A DNA stretch of 64,000 nucleotides from Hyphomonadaceae bacterium (GCA_027485145.1 JAIXRO010000027.1:19743-83742); one strand, 5' to 3'; positions 20,896 through 30,070 are shown, numbered from the stretch's first letter. The notes: generated by a model not told the origin, from the sequence alone. Numbers and translations: made by a program.

Positions 20896-21900
20896 CTAGT
20901 TCGTCGCGGCGTCGATGGCGGCAAGATGGCTTTTTTTCGTGACGCCGGGCAGGAAACTCGCCTCGAAACTGTTGCGGGCCAGCTGGACGATCTGCGCATC
21001 GCTGAGGCCGAGCGCCTGCGACACCTGCTCATAGTTGCGACCGATATAGCCGCCGAAATAGGCCGGATCGTCCGAGTTCACCGTCACCATGAGGCCGGCT
21101 TCCAGCTGCGCCTTCACGGGGCTGTCTTTCAGGTCGTGGATCACGCAAAGCGACAGGTTCGACAACGGGCAATTCGTCAGCGGCGTCTGGGTATCCCGCA
21201 GGATCTCGATCAGGGCGGGGTCTTCCATCGAGCGGTTGCCGTGGTCGATCCGGTCCACGCCGATATCCAGCAGCGCCTCGCGCACATATTGCGGCGGGCC
21301 TTCTTCGCCGGCGTGCATGCACAGCTTGAAGCCCATCTCACCGCAACGCTTGTACAGCCGCTCGAACTTCAGCGGCGGATGGCCCATTTCGGAAGAGTCG
21401 AGCCCGACGCCGACGAACTTGTCATGCCACGGCTCGGACACCTTCAAGAGGTCAAAGCCCTCGTCTTCGGACAGGTGGCGAAGGAAGCTCATGATCAGGT
21501 AGCCGGATATCCCCAGCTCCTTTTCCCCGCGCGCGAGCGCTGCGAGGATGCCCTCCGTCACTGCGCCGAAGGGCACGCCGCGCGCGGTATGCGCCTGCGG
21601 GTCAAAGAACATCTCGACATGGCGCACATTGTCGGCCGCGGCGCGCTGCAGGTAGGCCCAGGTCAGGTCGTGGAAGTCTTCGTCGGTGCGCAGCACCTGC
21701 ATGCCCTCGTAATAGAGGTCGAGGAACTCCTGAAGGTTCGAGAAATTGTAGGCGGCCTTGGCCTCGTCCAGCGTCTTGAAGCGCAGGTCGATCTTGTTGC
21801 GCGCCGCGAGCTGCATCATCAGCTCCGGCTCGAAACTGCCTTCGATATGCAGGTGGAGTTCAGCCTTTGGGAGGCGCTGGATCAGGTCAGGTTGTGTCAT
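20896..21900 (-). CDS. Adenine deaminase (adenosine deaminase family, type 2)
   Basis: 334 residues of the adenosine/adenine deaminase amidohydrolase family. The start LPKAELHLHIEGSFEPELM holds the metal His pair and, together with FLDLYYEGMQVL and AAADNVRHVEMFFDPQAHT, is the signature I associate with bacterial adenine (not adenosine) aminohydrolases, converting adenine to hypoxanthine. Also present are MHAGEEGPP, VDRIDHGNR and the metal-binding Asp pair in NSDDPAYFGGY. It sits inside a purine synthesis gene run, which suits purine salvage. Adenosine deaminase is the alternative. It is 38 bases upstream of purL and probably cotranscribed. Confidence 0.87.
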   Translation of the reverse strand: MTQPDLIQRLPKAELHLHIEGSFEPELMMQLAARNKIDLRFKTLDEAKAAYNFSNLQEFLDLYYEGMQVLRTDEDFHDLTWAYLQRAAADNVRHVEMFFDPQAHTARGVPFGAVTEGILAALARGEKELGISGYLIMSFLRHLSEDEGFDLLKVSEPWHDKFVGVGLDSSEMGHPPLKFERLYKRCGEMGFKLCMHAGEEGPPQYVREALLDIGVDRIDHGNRSMEDPALIEILRDTQTPLTNCPLSNLSLCVIHDLKDSPVKAQLEAGLMVTVNSDDPAYFGGYIGRNYEQVSQALGLSDAQIVQLARNSFEASFLPGVTKKSHLAAIDAATN

Positions 21901-21944
21901 GCGTCAAGACGTAACCGAACGTCCCGAAGGCGTCCAGAACGCGC

Positions 21945-22343
21945 TCAGTCTGCGCTGCCCGACTGCACAGATTTCAGGTAGGCGATGAGGCCGGCGGCGT
22001 CGATTTGTTCAAATTGCCAGTCCGGCATGTCGGGATGATCGCTGACGGTGCTTTCGGCGAAACCCGCTTCGAGCGTGTCCAGATCAACCGTCTGGCTGAG
22101 GAGGCGCAAGGGCGGTGCGTCCGGATGCGGGCTTTCGTCTGCCGCGCCGACGGCATGGCAACCCGCGCAGGCGGCCTCGGCAATCGCTTCGCCGCGGCCC
22201 ACGAGTTCGTCTTGCGCCGGCTTGTCCGTTGTTTCCGAAACCGCCGGAGCCGGTTCAGGTGGCGTCTCAATCGAGGCTTTGGAGCAAGCTGAAAGAGACA
22301 GCGCGACGCAAGCGGCGATCAAGGCGAGCGCCCGTGTTATCAC
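21945..22343 (-). CDS. c-type cytochrome lipoprotein
   Basis: 132 residues. A lipoprotein signal ends LSLSAC (Cys20), followed by a Pro/Ala-rich linker and a single class I cytochrome c domain with the haem site CAGCH at 59-63. Met104 in HPDMPDW is the likely axial ligand, and [13 protein letters not shown] is the closing helix. It would carry electrons in the periplasm tied to the membrane. Oddly it lies between purQ and the deaminase: its ATG overlaps the purQ end by 4 bases, so it is translationally coupled to a purine gene. Confidence 0.9.
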   Translation of the reverse strand: MITRALALIAACVALSLSACSKASIETPPEPAPAVSETTDKPAQDELVGRGEAIAEAACAGCHAVGAADESPHPDAPPLRLLSQTVDLDTLEAGFAESTVSDHPDMPDWQFEQIDAAGLIAYLKSVQSGSAD

Positions 22344-23008
22344 GCTGCTGCCATGAGGCTTTCGAACAGGCGTACGCCATCGGCGCCGCCTTCGTGGCCG
22401 CCGACGGCGCGTTCAGGGTGGGGCATCAGGCCGAGGACACGCCCGTTTTCCGACAGGACGCCGGCGATATCGCGGGCCGCGCCATTGGGGTTCTCGCCCG
22501 CTGCGTAGCGGAAGGCGACCCGGCCTTCGCCTTCGAGGCGGTCAAGCGTGGCAGTGTCGGCGTAATAGTTACCCTGGGCGTGCGCGATCGGGAGAATGAT
22601 CTCGCTGCCAGCCGCGTAAGCACTCGTGAAGGCGGTATTCGCGCTGTCCACTTTCAGCTTCTGAGGGCGGCAAACGAAGTGCAGCGAAGCATTCCGGATC
22701 AGCGCGCCCGGCAGAAGTCCCATCTCGGTCAGGATCTGGAAGCCGTTGCAGGCGCCCAGCACATAGCCGCCGCGGGCCGCATGGTCTCTGAGTTGAGAAA
22801 TGACCGGCGAGTTGGCCGCCATCGCGGCGCAGCGAAGGTAATCGCCATAGGTGAAGCCGCCGGGCACCATCACGAGGTCGGTGCCCTCCGGGATCACGCC
22901 GTCCTTGTGCCAGACCATGGCGGGGGGCTTGCCGGTCAGCTTTTTCAACGCGTCATGCGCATCGCGGTCGCAGTTCGAGCCCGGAAAGACAATTACAGCG
23001 GTTTTCAT
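22340..23008 (-). CDS. purQ: Phosphoribosylformylglycinamidine synthase subunit PurQ
   Basis: 222 residues, the glutaminase subunit that supplies ammonia to PurL. It has the class I glutamine amidotransferase triad: nucleophile Cys87 in GACNGFQIL, and His-Glu in the terminal PHPERAVGG. The start [16 protein letters not shown] is the family N-terminus, with AAGGAG upstream; a longer in-frame extension is rejected. It is the first gene of the purQ - cytochrome c - deaminase - purL run. purS, usually just upstream of purQ, is missing from this position. Confidence 0.96.
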   Translation of the reverse strand: MKTAVIVFPGSNCDRDAHDALKKLTGKPPAMVWHKDGVIPEGTDLVMVPGGFTYGDYLRCAAMAANSPVISQLRDHAARGGYVLGACNGFQILTEMGLLPGALIRNASLHFVCRPQKLKVDSANTAFTSAYAAGSEIILPIAHAQGNYYADTATLDRLEGEGRVAFRYAAGENPNGAARDIAGVLSENGRVLGLMPHPERAVGGHEGGADGVRLFESLMAAA

Positions 23009-23176
23009 GTTGCGCTCCTTAGCAGGGAGTCGCCTGCCTTGAAAACAGCCCGCATAGCCCCGGCAAGTACTGAGACTATTCCGCCACAGTTTCGGCCATT
23101 TCGGGCTTAGGATGGGTTGCTCTGCCGGACCGGGCAGGCCACCTTCCGACTCATCAACCAAGCAGGAGATTGATCC

Positions 23177-23329
23177 ATGAAAAAACTCGCAGCTGCCCTT
23201 TTCGTTGTCGCCCTCGTTCCGTCGCTCGCCGCCTGCAACACCGTCAAAGGCGTTGGCAAGGACGTGCAAGCTGGCGGCGAAGTCGTCGAAGAAGTGGCGA
23301 AAGAAGTCGAATCCGAAATCACCGAGTAA
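23177..23329 (+). CDS. Entericidin-like small lipoprotein
   Basis: A 50-residue protein with a lipoprotein signal peptide ([20 protein letters not shown], Cys20) and a short charged tail with the pattern [15 protein letters not shown], characteristic of the entericidin A/B family. In enterobacteria entericidins are small membrane lipoproteins of a stress-related antidote/toxin pair; in alphaproteobacteria single copies are common and of unknown role. A GGAG ribosome site lies 7 bases before the ATG. It is a single gene divergent from purQ. Confidence 0.85.
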   Translation: MKKLAAALFVVALVPSLAACNTVKGVGKDVQAGGEVVEEVAKEVESEITE

Positions 23330-23365
23330 TCAGACCGCGGCCGGCGGAGCAAATCGCTTCGCCGG

Positions 23366-23710
23366 TCACCCTTTTCCCTGGAAGATGAACCAGGCACCCA
23401 GCGCAATCAGGCCGAACCCTATGGCGTGGTTCCAGCCGAGCGGCTCCTTCAGAACCCAAACAGAAAATCCGGCAAACACGATCAGGGTGATCACTTCCTG
23501 GATCGTTTTCAGCTGTGCGGCCGAATAGACGCTGTGCCCCCAGCGGTTGGCGGGCACAGCGAAGCAATACTCGAGAAGCGCGATTCCCCAACTCGCCAGA
23601 ATGACCAGCACGAGCGGCGCTGCCTTGAATTTCAGGTGGCCATACCAGGCGAGCGTCATGAACAGGTTCGAAATCGAAAGCATCACGATCGGCAGGATAT
23701 GAGGCGGCAT
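23366..23710 (-). CDS. DMT family (DUF486) membrane protein
   Basis: 114 residues with four hydrophobic helices, matching the small DUF486 branch of the drug/metabolite transporter superfamily: LSISNLFMTLAWYGHLKF at the first helix, LASWGIALLEYCFAVPANR in the middle, and a closing WNHAIGFGLIALGAWFIFQ. A four-helix protein would work as a dimer in the inner membrane; the substrate is unknown. It stands alone between the convergent entericidin-like gene and xthA. Confidence 0.88.
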   Translation of the reverse strand: MPPHILPIVMLSISNLFMTLAWYGHLKFKAAPLVLVILASWGIALLEYCFAVPANRWGHSVYSAAQLKTIQEVITLIVFAGFSVWVLKEPLGWNHAIGFGLIALGAWFIFQGKG

Positions 23711-23792
23711 GCGGGCGCTCCGGGCAGGTGACGCCTGAACCTATCCCGGGTCGCCGGCGGCACAAGTTCCGCTTTTCGCCTGGCGGCCCGCG

Positions 23793-24569
23793 TCAGTCGG
23801 CAAATGTGGCGATCACCGGCACATGGTCGGACGGCTTCTCGAGGGCCCGTGCCTTCCGGAAGATCTCGATGCCCTGCAGCCGGTCCGCCATGCGCGGGCA
23901 AGCCAACACATGGTCGATCCGGATGCCATGATCCTTCTGGAACGCGCCGGCCTGATAGTCCCAGAATGTGTACTGATGCGCCCGCCCGTCGCAGGCCTCG
24001 AAAGATTCGGTCAGGCCGAGGTACTTAAGCCGCCGGAACGCCGCGCGGGTGTCCGGCAGGCCGAGGGCGTCCGTGTTCCAGACGGTGTCGTCCCAGCAGT
24101 CTTCGGGTCCGGGGATGCAGTTATAATCGCCGCAGATCACGAAAGGCTGCTCCGCCTTCAGCATTTCGGCCGCCTGCCGTTCGAGGGCGTCAGACCATTC
24201 GAGCTTGTAGTCATACTTCTCGCCCGGCGCGGGATTGCCGTTGGGCACATAAATGCCCGCGACGCGAACCGGGCGAGGGGACAATACCGTCGCTTCGATG
24301 TAGCGCGCCTGCGCATCGACCAGCGTGGTCATCTCCTTCGAGACGTCTTCGAGCGGGAATTTCGAAAGAATCGCGACGCCGTTATAGGTTTTCTGGCCGT
24401 GAACGGCGCAGTTCCAGCCTTGCTCTTCCAGTTCCAGGTAAGGGAATGCGTCGTTCTCGCACTTCAGTTCCTGAAGGCAGACGACATCGGCAGAGATGGC
24501 GTCCAGCACCTCCAGAACGGTCGGCAGGCGAGCCTTGATCGAGTTTACATTCCAGGTGGCGATACGCAT
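23793..24569 (-). CDS. xthA: Exodeoxyribonuclease III
   Basis: A 258-residue AP endonuclease / 3'-5' exonuclease of the EEP superfamily acting in base excision repair. Seen: MRIATWNVNSIKARL at the start, the metal-binding Glu in VVCLQELKCEND, the YNGVAILSKFPLEDV stretch, NYVPNG-like GIYVPNGNP, the ICGDYNCIPGPED active segment and the C-terminal RIDHVLACP and PSDHVPVIATF with the catalytic Asp-His. It is divergent from tatA. Two other DNA repair genes (mutY and a family-4 UDG) are in the window but not linked to it. Confidence 0.95.
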   Translation of the reverse strand: MRIATWNVNSIKARLPTVLEVLDAISADVVCLQELKCENDAFPYLELEEQGWNCAVHGQKTYNGVAILSKFPLEDVSKEMTTLVDAQARYIEATVLSPRPVRVAGIYVPNGNPAPGEKYDYKLEWSDALERQAAEMLKAEQPFVICGDYNCIPGPEDCWDDTVWNTDALGLPDTRAAFRRLKYLGLTESFEACDGRAHQYTFWDYQAGAFQKDHGIRIDHVLACPRMADRLQGIEIFRKARALEKPSDHVPVIATFAD

Positions 24570-24650
24570 GAGCTGTCCATAACCAGCTTGGCCCCATTGT
24601 TCCAGCCGATACCGGCGCCTATACTAAGAGGCTGATCCCGGAGAATTGCC

Positions 24651-24866
24651 ATGCACGCTCCAAGCCTGTTCCAACTGCTGCTCATCCTGGGCGTCGCGCT
24701 GCTGTTGTTCGGTGGCCGCGGCCGCCTGTCCAACATCATGGGCGATGCTGCGAAGGGAATCACCGCCTTTCGCAAGGGACTGCAGGATGATGGCGCCGCG
24801 TCCGGCGAGAAAAAGGACGATCTGGTGAACATCACCCCCAAGAAGGACGACACGAAGACGTCGTGA
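24651..24866 (+). CDS. tatA: Sec-independent translocase TatA
   Basis: 71 residues: an N-terminal membrane helix (SLFQLLLILGVALLLFGG), a hinge and an amphipathic helix (NIMGDAAKGITAFRKGL), then a charged tail. TatA polymerises to form the passage for folded proteins with twin-arginine signals. The hinge reads FGGRGRL rather than the usual FGRGKIP-like sequence, a mild variation. A GGAG ribosome site precedes the ATG. It is the first gene of the tatABC cluster; tatB follows after 25 bases. Confidence 0.93.
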   Translation: MHAPSLFQLLLILGVALLLFGGRGRLSNIMGDAAKGITAFRKGLQDDGAASGEKKDDLVNITPKKDDTKTS

Positions 24867-24891
24867 CCGCTAGGACGGAGGGCGCATTGCC

Positions 24892-25254
24892 ATGCTGCCC
24901 GGTGTCGGGTTTTCCGAAATTCTCATCATTGGCCTCGCGGCGCTGATTTTTATCGGCCCGAAGGACCTGCCCATGCTGATGCGCCGGGTGGGCGAGTTCA
25001 TCGGCAAGGGCCGCCGGATGGCCCGGGAGTTCCAGTCCGCGTTCGAGGATATCGCGCGCCAGAGCGAGCTTGAAGAGCTGAAAAAGGAAATCCAGGCCCT
25101 CAAGCAATCCAATGTGCTTACCAAGGCGCAGGAAGACCTTGCGGCGGTCGAGGCCGACATCAATTCCGCCGTGATGCGGGCCTATCCAGCGGCGCCGGAC
25201 GCAGCCATCCCCGCACCGGCTGAACCGCCCCCGGCCGGGGAGAGCAAGGCGTGA
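24892..25254 (+). CDS. tatB: Sec-independent translocase TatB
   Basis: 120 residues. The N-terminus MLPGVGFSEILIIGLAALI is the TatB membrane helix with the diagnostic GFSE, followed by FIGPKDLPMLMRRVGEFIGK and a long amphipathic/coiled-coil region. A Pro-rich tail follows. With TatC it forms the receptor for twin-arginine signal peptides. Its stop overlaps the start of tatC by 4 bases (GTGA), so expression is coupled. Confidence 0.95.
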   Translation: MLPGVGFSEILIIGLAALIFIGPKDLPMLMRRVGEFIGKGRRMAREFQSAFEDIARQSELEELKKEIQALKQSNVLTKAQEDLAAVEADINSAVMRAYPAAPDAAIPAPAEPPPAGESKA

Positions 25255-26078
25255 ATTACGTGCCGCCAAAGGACGAGCAGCCGGAAATCACCGACGACGT
25301 GGAATCGAGCCGCGCGCCGCTGCTCGAACACCTGAACGAATTGCGATCGCGGCTGATCAAGTGTCTGATCGCCCTGCTGGTGGCGACCTGCATCTGCTTC
25401 ACCTTTGCCCCGGACATCTACAACCTGCTGGTGACGCCGTTCGCGACGATGGCTGAGGAGCTGCGGGGCTCGAAGCTCGAGTTCATCTTCACGGCGCCGA
25501 TGGAGTTCTTCTTTGCGCAGCTGAAGCTTGCGCTGTTCGCCGGCGTGTTCCTGGCGTTTCCGTATCTCGCCTATCAGCTCTACGCGTTCGTGGCCCCGGG
25601 GCTCTACAAGTCCGAACGCGGCGCGTTCTGGCCCTATCTCGTGCTGTCGCCGGTCCTGTTCGCGCTTGGCGCCGCTCTGGTCTATTTCACCGTATTGCCC
25701 ATGCTCGCGCGCTTCACCGTGTCGATGGAGCAGGCAGAGGCGGCGGGCACGACGATCCAGCTTCTCCCCCGGGTCGGGGACTATCTGTCACTGGTCATGA
25801 CACTCATGATGGCGTTCGGCATCTCGTTCCAGCTGCCGCTCGTGCTGACCCTGCTTGGCCGTCTGGGTGTCGTCACCTCCAGCATGCTGGCGACGGGCCG
25901 GAAGTACGCGATTGTCGGTATCTTGACCTTTGCGGCGCTGTTCACGCCGCCGGACATCATGTCCCAAATTCTGCTCGCTGTGCCGGTTTACCTGCTCTAC
26001 GAGATCTCGATTATTTCGGTAAAACTCATCGAACGGCGGGCGGACAAGGCCGTTTCCGCTGCGGCAACAGGGAATTGA
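25251..26078 (+). CDS. tatC: Sec-independent translocase TatC
   Basis: A 275-residue, six-helix inner-membrane protein, the core of the Tat translocase that binds twin-arginine signals. Conserved parts are the cytoplasmic N-terminus with HLNELRSRLIK, the periplasmic loop around PMEFFFAQLKLALFAGVFLA, FPYLAYQLYAFVAPGLYKSER and the FGISFQLPLVLTLLGRLGVV helix. The start is GTG at 25251, overlapping the tatB stop. A gene for a NYN protein follows about 100 bases later. Confidence 0.96.
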   Translation: MNYVPPKDEQPEITDDVESSRAPLLEHLNELRSRLIKCLIALLVATCICFTFAPDIYNLLVTPFATMAEELRGSKLEFIFTAPMEFFFAQLKLALFAGVFLAFPYLAYQLYAFVAPGLYKSERGAFWPYLVLSPVLFALGAALVYFTVLPMLARFTVSMEQAEAAGTTIQLLPRVGDYLSLVMTLMMAFGISFQLPLVLTLLGRLGVVTSSMLATGRKYAIVGILTFAALFTPPDIMSQILLAVPVYLLYEISIISVKLIERRADKAVSAAATGN

Positions 26079-26179
26079 GGGTTTTGTCCACCTGCTGACC
26101 CCAGTTGCATTTTTCTTGCAGGTCACGATGGTGGACGGCGGGCATTCAACCGTCTCCCGAGAAACGAGGAGCCTCCCGC

Positions 26180-27193
26180 GTGGCGCGCTTGAACAGCGTT
26201 TTGCTGGTCGATTTCGACAACCTCTACGGCGCGGCCGAAGAGGATGTCGTGAACAACCTGTCTAACTGGCTATTGTGGCTCGAAGACGGCGCGCTGTCTC
26301 CGAAAGGCAAGAAGCGCCGCTTCGTCCACAAGCGCGTCTACTGGAACCTGCAGTTCGACAAGTACCGGCCCGATTTTGAACGCGCAGGTTTCGAGGCGTT
26401 CAACTGCCGGGCGCTCGCCAAGCGCAAGATCAGCGCCGGCAAGAGCTCCGCCGACATTGTCATCACGATGGACGCGATCGAGCTGGCGATGAAGACGAAG
26501 AAGCTCGACGAGATGATCATCCTGACGACGGATTCGGACTTTGTGCCCGTGGTGAACCGCGTCCAGCACCCTGGCCTGCGCGTCGTCACCGGCGGCAAGG
26601 AGACGGACCCGACCTATGAGCTGTTCAGCCAGCATGCCGACGCGGTGATCCACATGGCGGCCTTCCGGTCGGCCTTCGAGTACCAGCGGGCTGAGCGCAA
26701 GTGGTATCAGTTCAATATTCCCGCACCGGTCGTGCCGGCGCCCTTGCTGCAGCGGGAGCGCCAGTCTCCGCTGCTTGGCCGGGTGCTTTCGGCGCTCGCC
26801 ACTGGCGAAACCGGCGACAGCAGCATTGCGCCGGAGCTGCACCGCGGCGCCAGCCTGATCAAGGCACTGGGCGAGCGGATGCCGGACCAGGTGTTGTCCA
26901 AAACCAAGATCGTGCGGGCGCTGACTGCCATTCCGGAATTCACGCCGGAATACTCCAACGGTGTGCGCCCCTGGCTTGGCCACAAGAATTTCGCGGCGAT
27001 GATGCGCCGCCTGTCGCAGATCCATCCGGAAATCCAGGTGAAGCCGCTGGGGCAGGGCCGCGTCGAGGTGATCTACCGTGAGCCGGGCACGGCGCCGCGC
27101 ACCGTCGCCGCCGAGCCTGAGGTGCGCCCGGCTCAGACGCCGATGGATGAGACCGAGGCCCCGCTGCCGGAAGGCCTGCATTCCCCGGCCTGA
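26180..27193 (+). CDS. NYN domain (LabA/DUF88-like) protein
   Basis: 337 residues from a GTG at 26180 with GAGGAG 8 bases upstream; an ATG at 26105 gives an unlikely extension. The N-terminal NYN/PIN-like nuclease domain shows the expected acidic residues in LLVDFDNLYGA, SADIVITMDAIEL and ILTTDSDFVPVVN. The C-terminal half (GASLIKALGERMPDQ to RVEVIYRE) looks like a small winged-helix or OST-HTH-type RNA-binding module, an inference only. NYN proteins are candidate RNases. It sits between tatC and serS, which in relatives are usually closer together. Confidence 0.82.
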   Translation: MARLNSVLLVDFDNLYGAAEEDVVNNLSNWLLWLEDGALSPKGKKRRFVHKRVYWNLQFDKYRPDFERAGFEAFNCRALAKRKISAGKSSADIVITMDAIELAMKTKKLDEMIILTTDSDFVPVVNRVQHPGLRVVTGGKETDPTYELFSQHADAVIHMAAFRSAFEYQRAERKWYQFNIPAPVVPAPLLQRERQSPLLGRVLSALATGETGDSSIAPELHRGASLIKALGERMPDQVLSKTKIVRALTAIPEFTPEYSNGVRPWLGHKNFAAMMRRLSQIHPEIQVKPLGQGRVEVIYREPGTAPRTVAAEPEVRPAQTPMDETEAPLPEGLHSPA

Positions 27194-27281
27194 GTCGATT
27201 GGCCTGAGTGTGGACAGGAGGGGGCGGCGCGGATTAGAGCCTGTCGTCACAACCGACGTCCTTTCAAGGCCCTGACCTCCC

Positions 27282-28583
27282 ATGTTCGATATCCGCGCGA
27301 TCCGCGAGACCCCTGACGTTTTCATCCGTGCCTGGAACCGCCGGAAGGCCGGGCTGGGCGATGAGACCGTCTCGCGCATCCTGGAACTCGATACCGCCTG
27401 GCGCGCTGCCACGACCGCCAAGCAGGACGCCGAGAGCGCGCGCAATGCGAACTCGAAACTGATCGGGCAGGCGAAGGCGAAGAAGGACGAGGCGGAAGCC
27501 GCCCGCCTCATGGCGCTGGTGGCGGATGCCAAGACGGCCATCGAAGCGGCGGAGGCCGAGGAGAAGACCAAGCGCGCGGCGCTCGATGACCTGCTGATGG
27601 GCCTGCCGAACCTGCCGCTGGATGAAGTGCCGGAGGGCACGGACGAACATGGCAATGTGGAAAAGAGCCGTTGGGGCACGCCGAAGCTCATCAACAATCC
27701 GAAGGACCATGCCGACCTCGGCGAAGCGCTGAAAGTGCCGAGCGGGTTTTCCATGATGGACTTCGAAGCCGCCGCGAAGATGAGTGGCGCGCGGTTTGTG
27801 GCGCTGCGCGGGCAGCTGGCCCGGATGGAACGCGCGCTCGCAAACTTCATGCTGGATATTCAGACGACGGAGCATGGGTATCAGGAGACGAGCACTCCAA
27901 TTCTCGTCCGTGAACAGGCGCTTCTAGGAACTGGTCAACTTCCCAAGTTTGAAGAGGACATGTTCAAGACTACTTCCGGGCACTATTTGATATCGACCTC
28001 GGAGATCTCGCTAACAAATCTAGTACGCGAACAGGTGCTTGACGCAGAGCAGCTGCCGATCCGGATGACGGCGCATACGCCCTGCTTCCGCTCCGAAGCG
28101 GGCAGCGCCGGGCGCGATACGAAGGGCATGATCCGGCAGCACCAGTTCTACAAGGTCGAGCTCGTCTCCATCGTCGCGGGCGAGAAAGAGGGCCTCGAAG
28201 AACTCGACCGGATGACGAGTTGTGCCGAGGAAGTGCTGAAGCGGCTGGAGCTTCCGTTCCGCCGCATGCTGCTCTGCACCGGTGACATGGGGGCAGGCGC
28301 GCGCAAGACGTTTGATCTTGAAGTCTGGCTGCCCTCGCAGAACACCTACCGCGAGATCAGCTCCTGCTCCTATTGCGGCGACTTCCAGGCCCGCCGCATG
28401 GAGGCTCGCTACCGGGCGGACGCGAAGTCGAAACCGGAATATGTGCACACGCTGAACGGCTCTGGCCTCGCCGTCGGCCGCACGCTGGTGGCGGTGCTGG
28501 AGAATTATCAGAACGCGGATGGGTCTATCACGGTGCCGAAGGCGCTGGTGCCATATATGGGCGGGGTTGAGGTGATCCATTGA
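27282..28583 (+). CDS. serS: Seryl-tRNA synthetase
   Basis: A 433-residue class II synthetase that charges tRNA(Ser), and tRNA(Sec) where present. The N-terminal coiled-coil tRNA-binding arm (about 30-100, Ala/Glu/Lys-rich) is followed by the catalytic core with [34 protein letters not shown] (motif 2) and the motif 3 region. Length is normal. Residues 204-248 are encoded by a 135-base stretch of visibly lower GC and rarer codons (about 47 percent by hand count). The stop overlaps the surE TTG start. Confidence 0.97.
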   Translation: MFDIRAIRETPDVFIRAWNRRKAGLGDETVSRILELDTAWRAATTAKQDAESARNANSKLIGQAKAKKDEAEAARLMALVADAKTAIEAAEAEEKTKRAALDDLLMGLPNLPLDEVPEGTDEHGNVEKSRWGTPKLINNPKDHADLGEALKVPSGFSMMDFEAAAKMSGARFVALRGQLARMERALANFMLDIQTTEHGYQETSTPILVREQALLGTGQLPKFEEDMFKTTSGHYLISTSEISLTNLVREQVLDAEQLPIRMTAHTPCFRSEAGSAGRDTKGMIRQHQFYKVELVSIVAGEKEGLEELDRMTSCAEEVLKRLELPFRRMLLCTGDMGAGARKTFDLEVWLPSQNTYREISSCSYCGDFQARRMEARYRADAKSKPEYVHTLNGSGLAVGRTLVAVLENYQNADGSITVPKALVPYMGGVEVIH

Positions 28584-29341
28584 GAATCCTCCTCACCAAC
28601 GATGACGGTATCAATGCCCCCGGTTTGGCGGTCCTTGAGCATATCGCGCGGGAGCTGTCGGATGACATCTGGATCGCCGCGCCGGAGGAGGAGCAGTCCG
28701 GCAAGGGCCGCGCCATCTCGCTGACGCAGCCGGTGCGTGTACGGAAGGTCGGAGCGAAGGCCTGGGCGATTGCCGGCACGCCGTCGGACGCCGTGTTGCT
28801 CGCCTGCAAGGACCTGATGCCGGAGGCGCCGGAACTGGTGCTGTCGGGCGTCAACCGAGGCCAGAACATTGCCGAGGATACCAGCTTCTCGGGTACGGTG
28901 GCCGCCGCCATGTTCGGAATGCAGATGGGCGTGCCCTCAATTGCGCTCAGCCAGGCGCAGAACTTCCGCGACCGCGGCTCGTTGCCCTGGGAGACGGCGA
29001 AGGCCTGGGGCGCAAAGACACTGAAGCCGCTGCTGAAGATGGGCTGGCCGGCGGATGTGGTGATCAATGTCAACTTCCCGGATGTCGAGCCGGAGGACGT
29101 GCGCGGCATCCAGATGACGCGGCAGGGCTTCCGCGATGAGACGATCATCCATACCGACCGGCGCGAGGACCTGCGCGGCAACGAGTATTACTGGGTCGGC
29201 TACCGGGGCAAGCTCTCGCGCCCGAACGAGGGAACCGACCTGCGCGCGATCTATGAGGGCTATGTCTCGGTCTCGCCGCTACATGTGGACTTGACGCACG
29301 AAGCCTTCCTGCGGACGCTTCAGGCGTCATGGAAGGATTGA
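28580..29341 (+). CDS. surE: 5'-nucleotidase SurE
   Basis: A 253-residue metal-dependent nucleoside 5'-monophosphatase / survival protein. The start [15 protein letters not shown] carries the metal-binding Asp pair; [19 protein letters not shown] and [17 protein letters not shown] are family blocks. It starts at a TTG that overlaps the serS stop (TTGA), so it is coupled to serS. A pcm-like gene overlaps its 3' end by 13 bases, the usual surE-pcm pairing. Confidence 0.96.
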   Translation: MRILLTNDDGINAPGLAVLEHIARELSDDIWIAAPEEEQSGKGRAISLTQPVRVRKVGAKAWAIAGTPSDAVLLACKDLMPEAPELVLSGVNRGQNIAEDTSFSGTVAAAMFGMQMGVPSIALSQAQNFRDRGSLPWETAKAWGAKTLKPLLKMGWPADVVINVNFPDVEPEDVRGIQMTRQGFRDETIIHTDRREDLRGNEYYWVGYRGKLSRPNEGTDLRAIYEGYVSVSPLHVDLTHEAFLRTLQASWKD

Positions 29342-29982
29342 GCCCAGATCCGTTACGCATCCGGCCGCTGATCGAGCGGATTGAACGGCTGGGTGTGACG
29401 GATGCGCGTGTGCTGGGTGCCATGACGCGCGTCAATCGCGGCGCATTCCTCGATGACCCGGTGCTGGCGCCACTGGCGATGGCCGATGCGGCTTTGCCGA
29501 TCCCGTGCGGTCAGGTGATGCTGCGCCCGGTGACGACAGGGCATCTCATGCAGGCGATGGCCCTGCCGGATGACGGGTCTGCGCGCGTGCTGCTGGTCGG
29601 CTTCGGATCGGGTTACATGACGGCGCTGCTTTGCGCCCTTTGCCGGCGCGTCCATGCCGTCGACCGCTTTGCCAGCCTCATCCGCTCGGGGGAGGGACGG
29701 CTGGCCCGGCACGGCATCGCGAACGCGGAGCTGCGCCATGGCGACGGCCTGACCGGCTGGCCCGAAGCGGCGCCGTTCGACCGGATCGTGCTCGCAGGCT
29801 CGGTGCTGCAGGTGCCGGATGGGCTGCTGGCGCAATTGGCGATTGGCGGGCGGCTCACAGCGCCGCTGATGAGCGGGGAGGGCGGCACCCTGGCGTCAAC
29901 GGGCGCAGACGGACGCATCACGACTTACCCGTATTTTCCGCCCATTCCCGGGCTGGTCAGCGGCACCGCGCAGGCGCTCTGA
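29329..29982 (+). CDS. Diverged protein-L-isoaspartate O-methyltransferase-like protein
   Basis: 217 residues overlapping surE by 13 bases, the place where pcm normally sits. Layout follows PCMT: an N-terminal R-x-x-F-L-like segment (NRGAFLDDP), MADAALPIPCGQ in place of the usual substrate loop, and a SAM motif I, VLLVGFGSGYMTALL, at 88-101. But the loop after GQ reads VMLRP rather than the usual TIS(Q)P, and the motif lacks the usual EIGTG start. It may be a diverged repair enzyme or have a new substrate. It is followed by yajC after 88 bases. Confidence 0.78.
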   Translation: MEGLSPDPLRIRPLIERIERLGVTDARVLGAMTRVNRGAFLDDPVLAPLAMADAALPIPCGQVMLRPVTTGHLMQAMALPDDGSARVLLVGFGSGYMTALLCALCRRVHAVDRFASLIRSGEGRLARHGIANAELRHGDGLTGWPEAAPFDRIVLAGSVLQVPDGLLAQLAIGGRLTAPLMSGEGGTLASTGADGRITTYPYFPPIPGLVSGTAQAL

Positions 29983-30070
29983 AGCCTGCAGGGGGTGTTT
30001 GCAAAGGCTCGCCCCCCCCGCTATACGGCAGGCTGCAAGAGAGATTTGGCGGGATTCGAGGAGACCGGGC

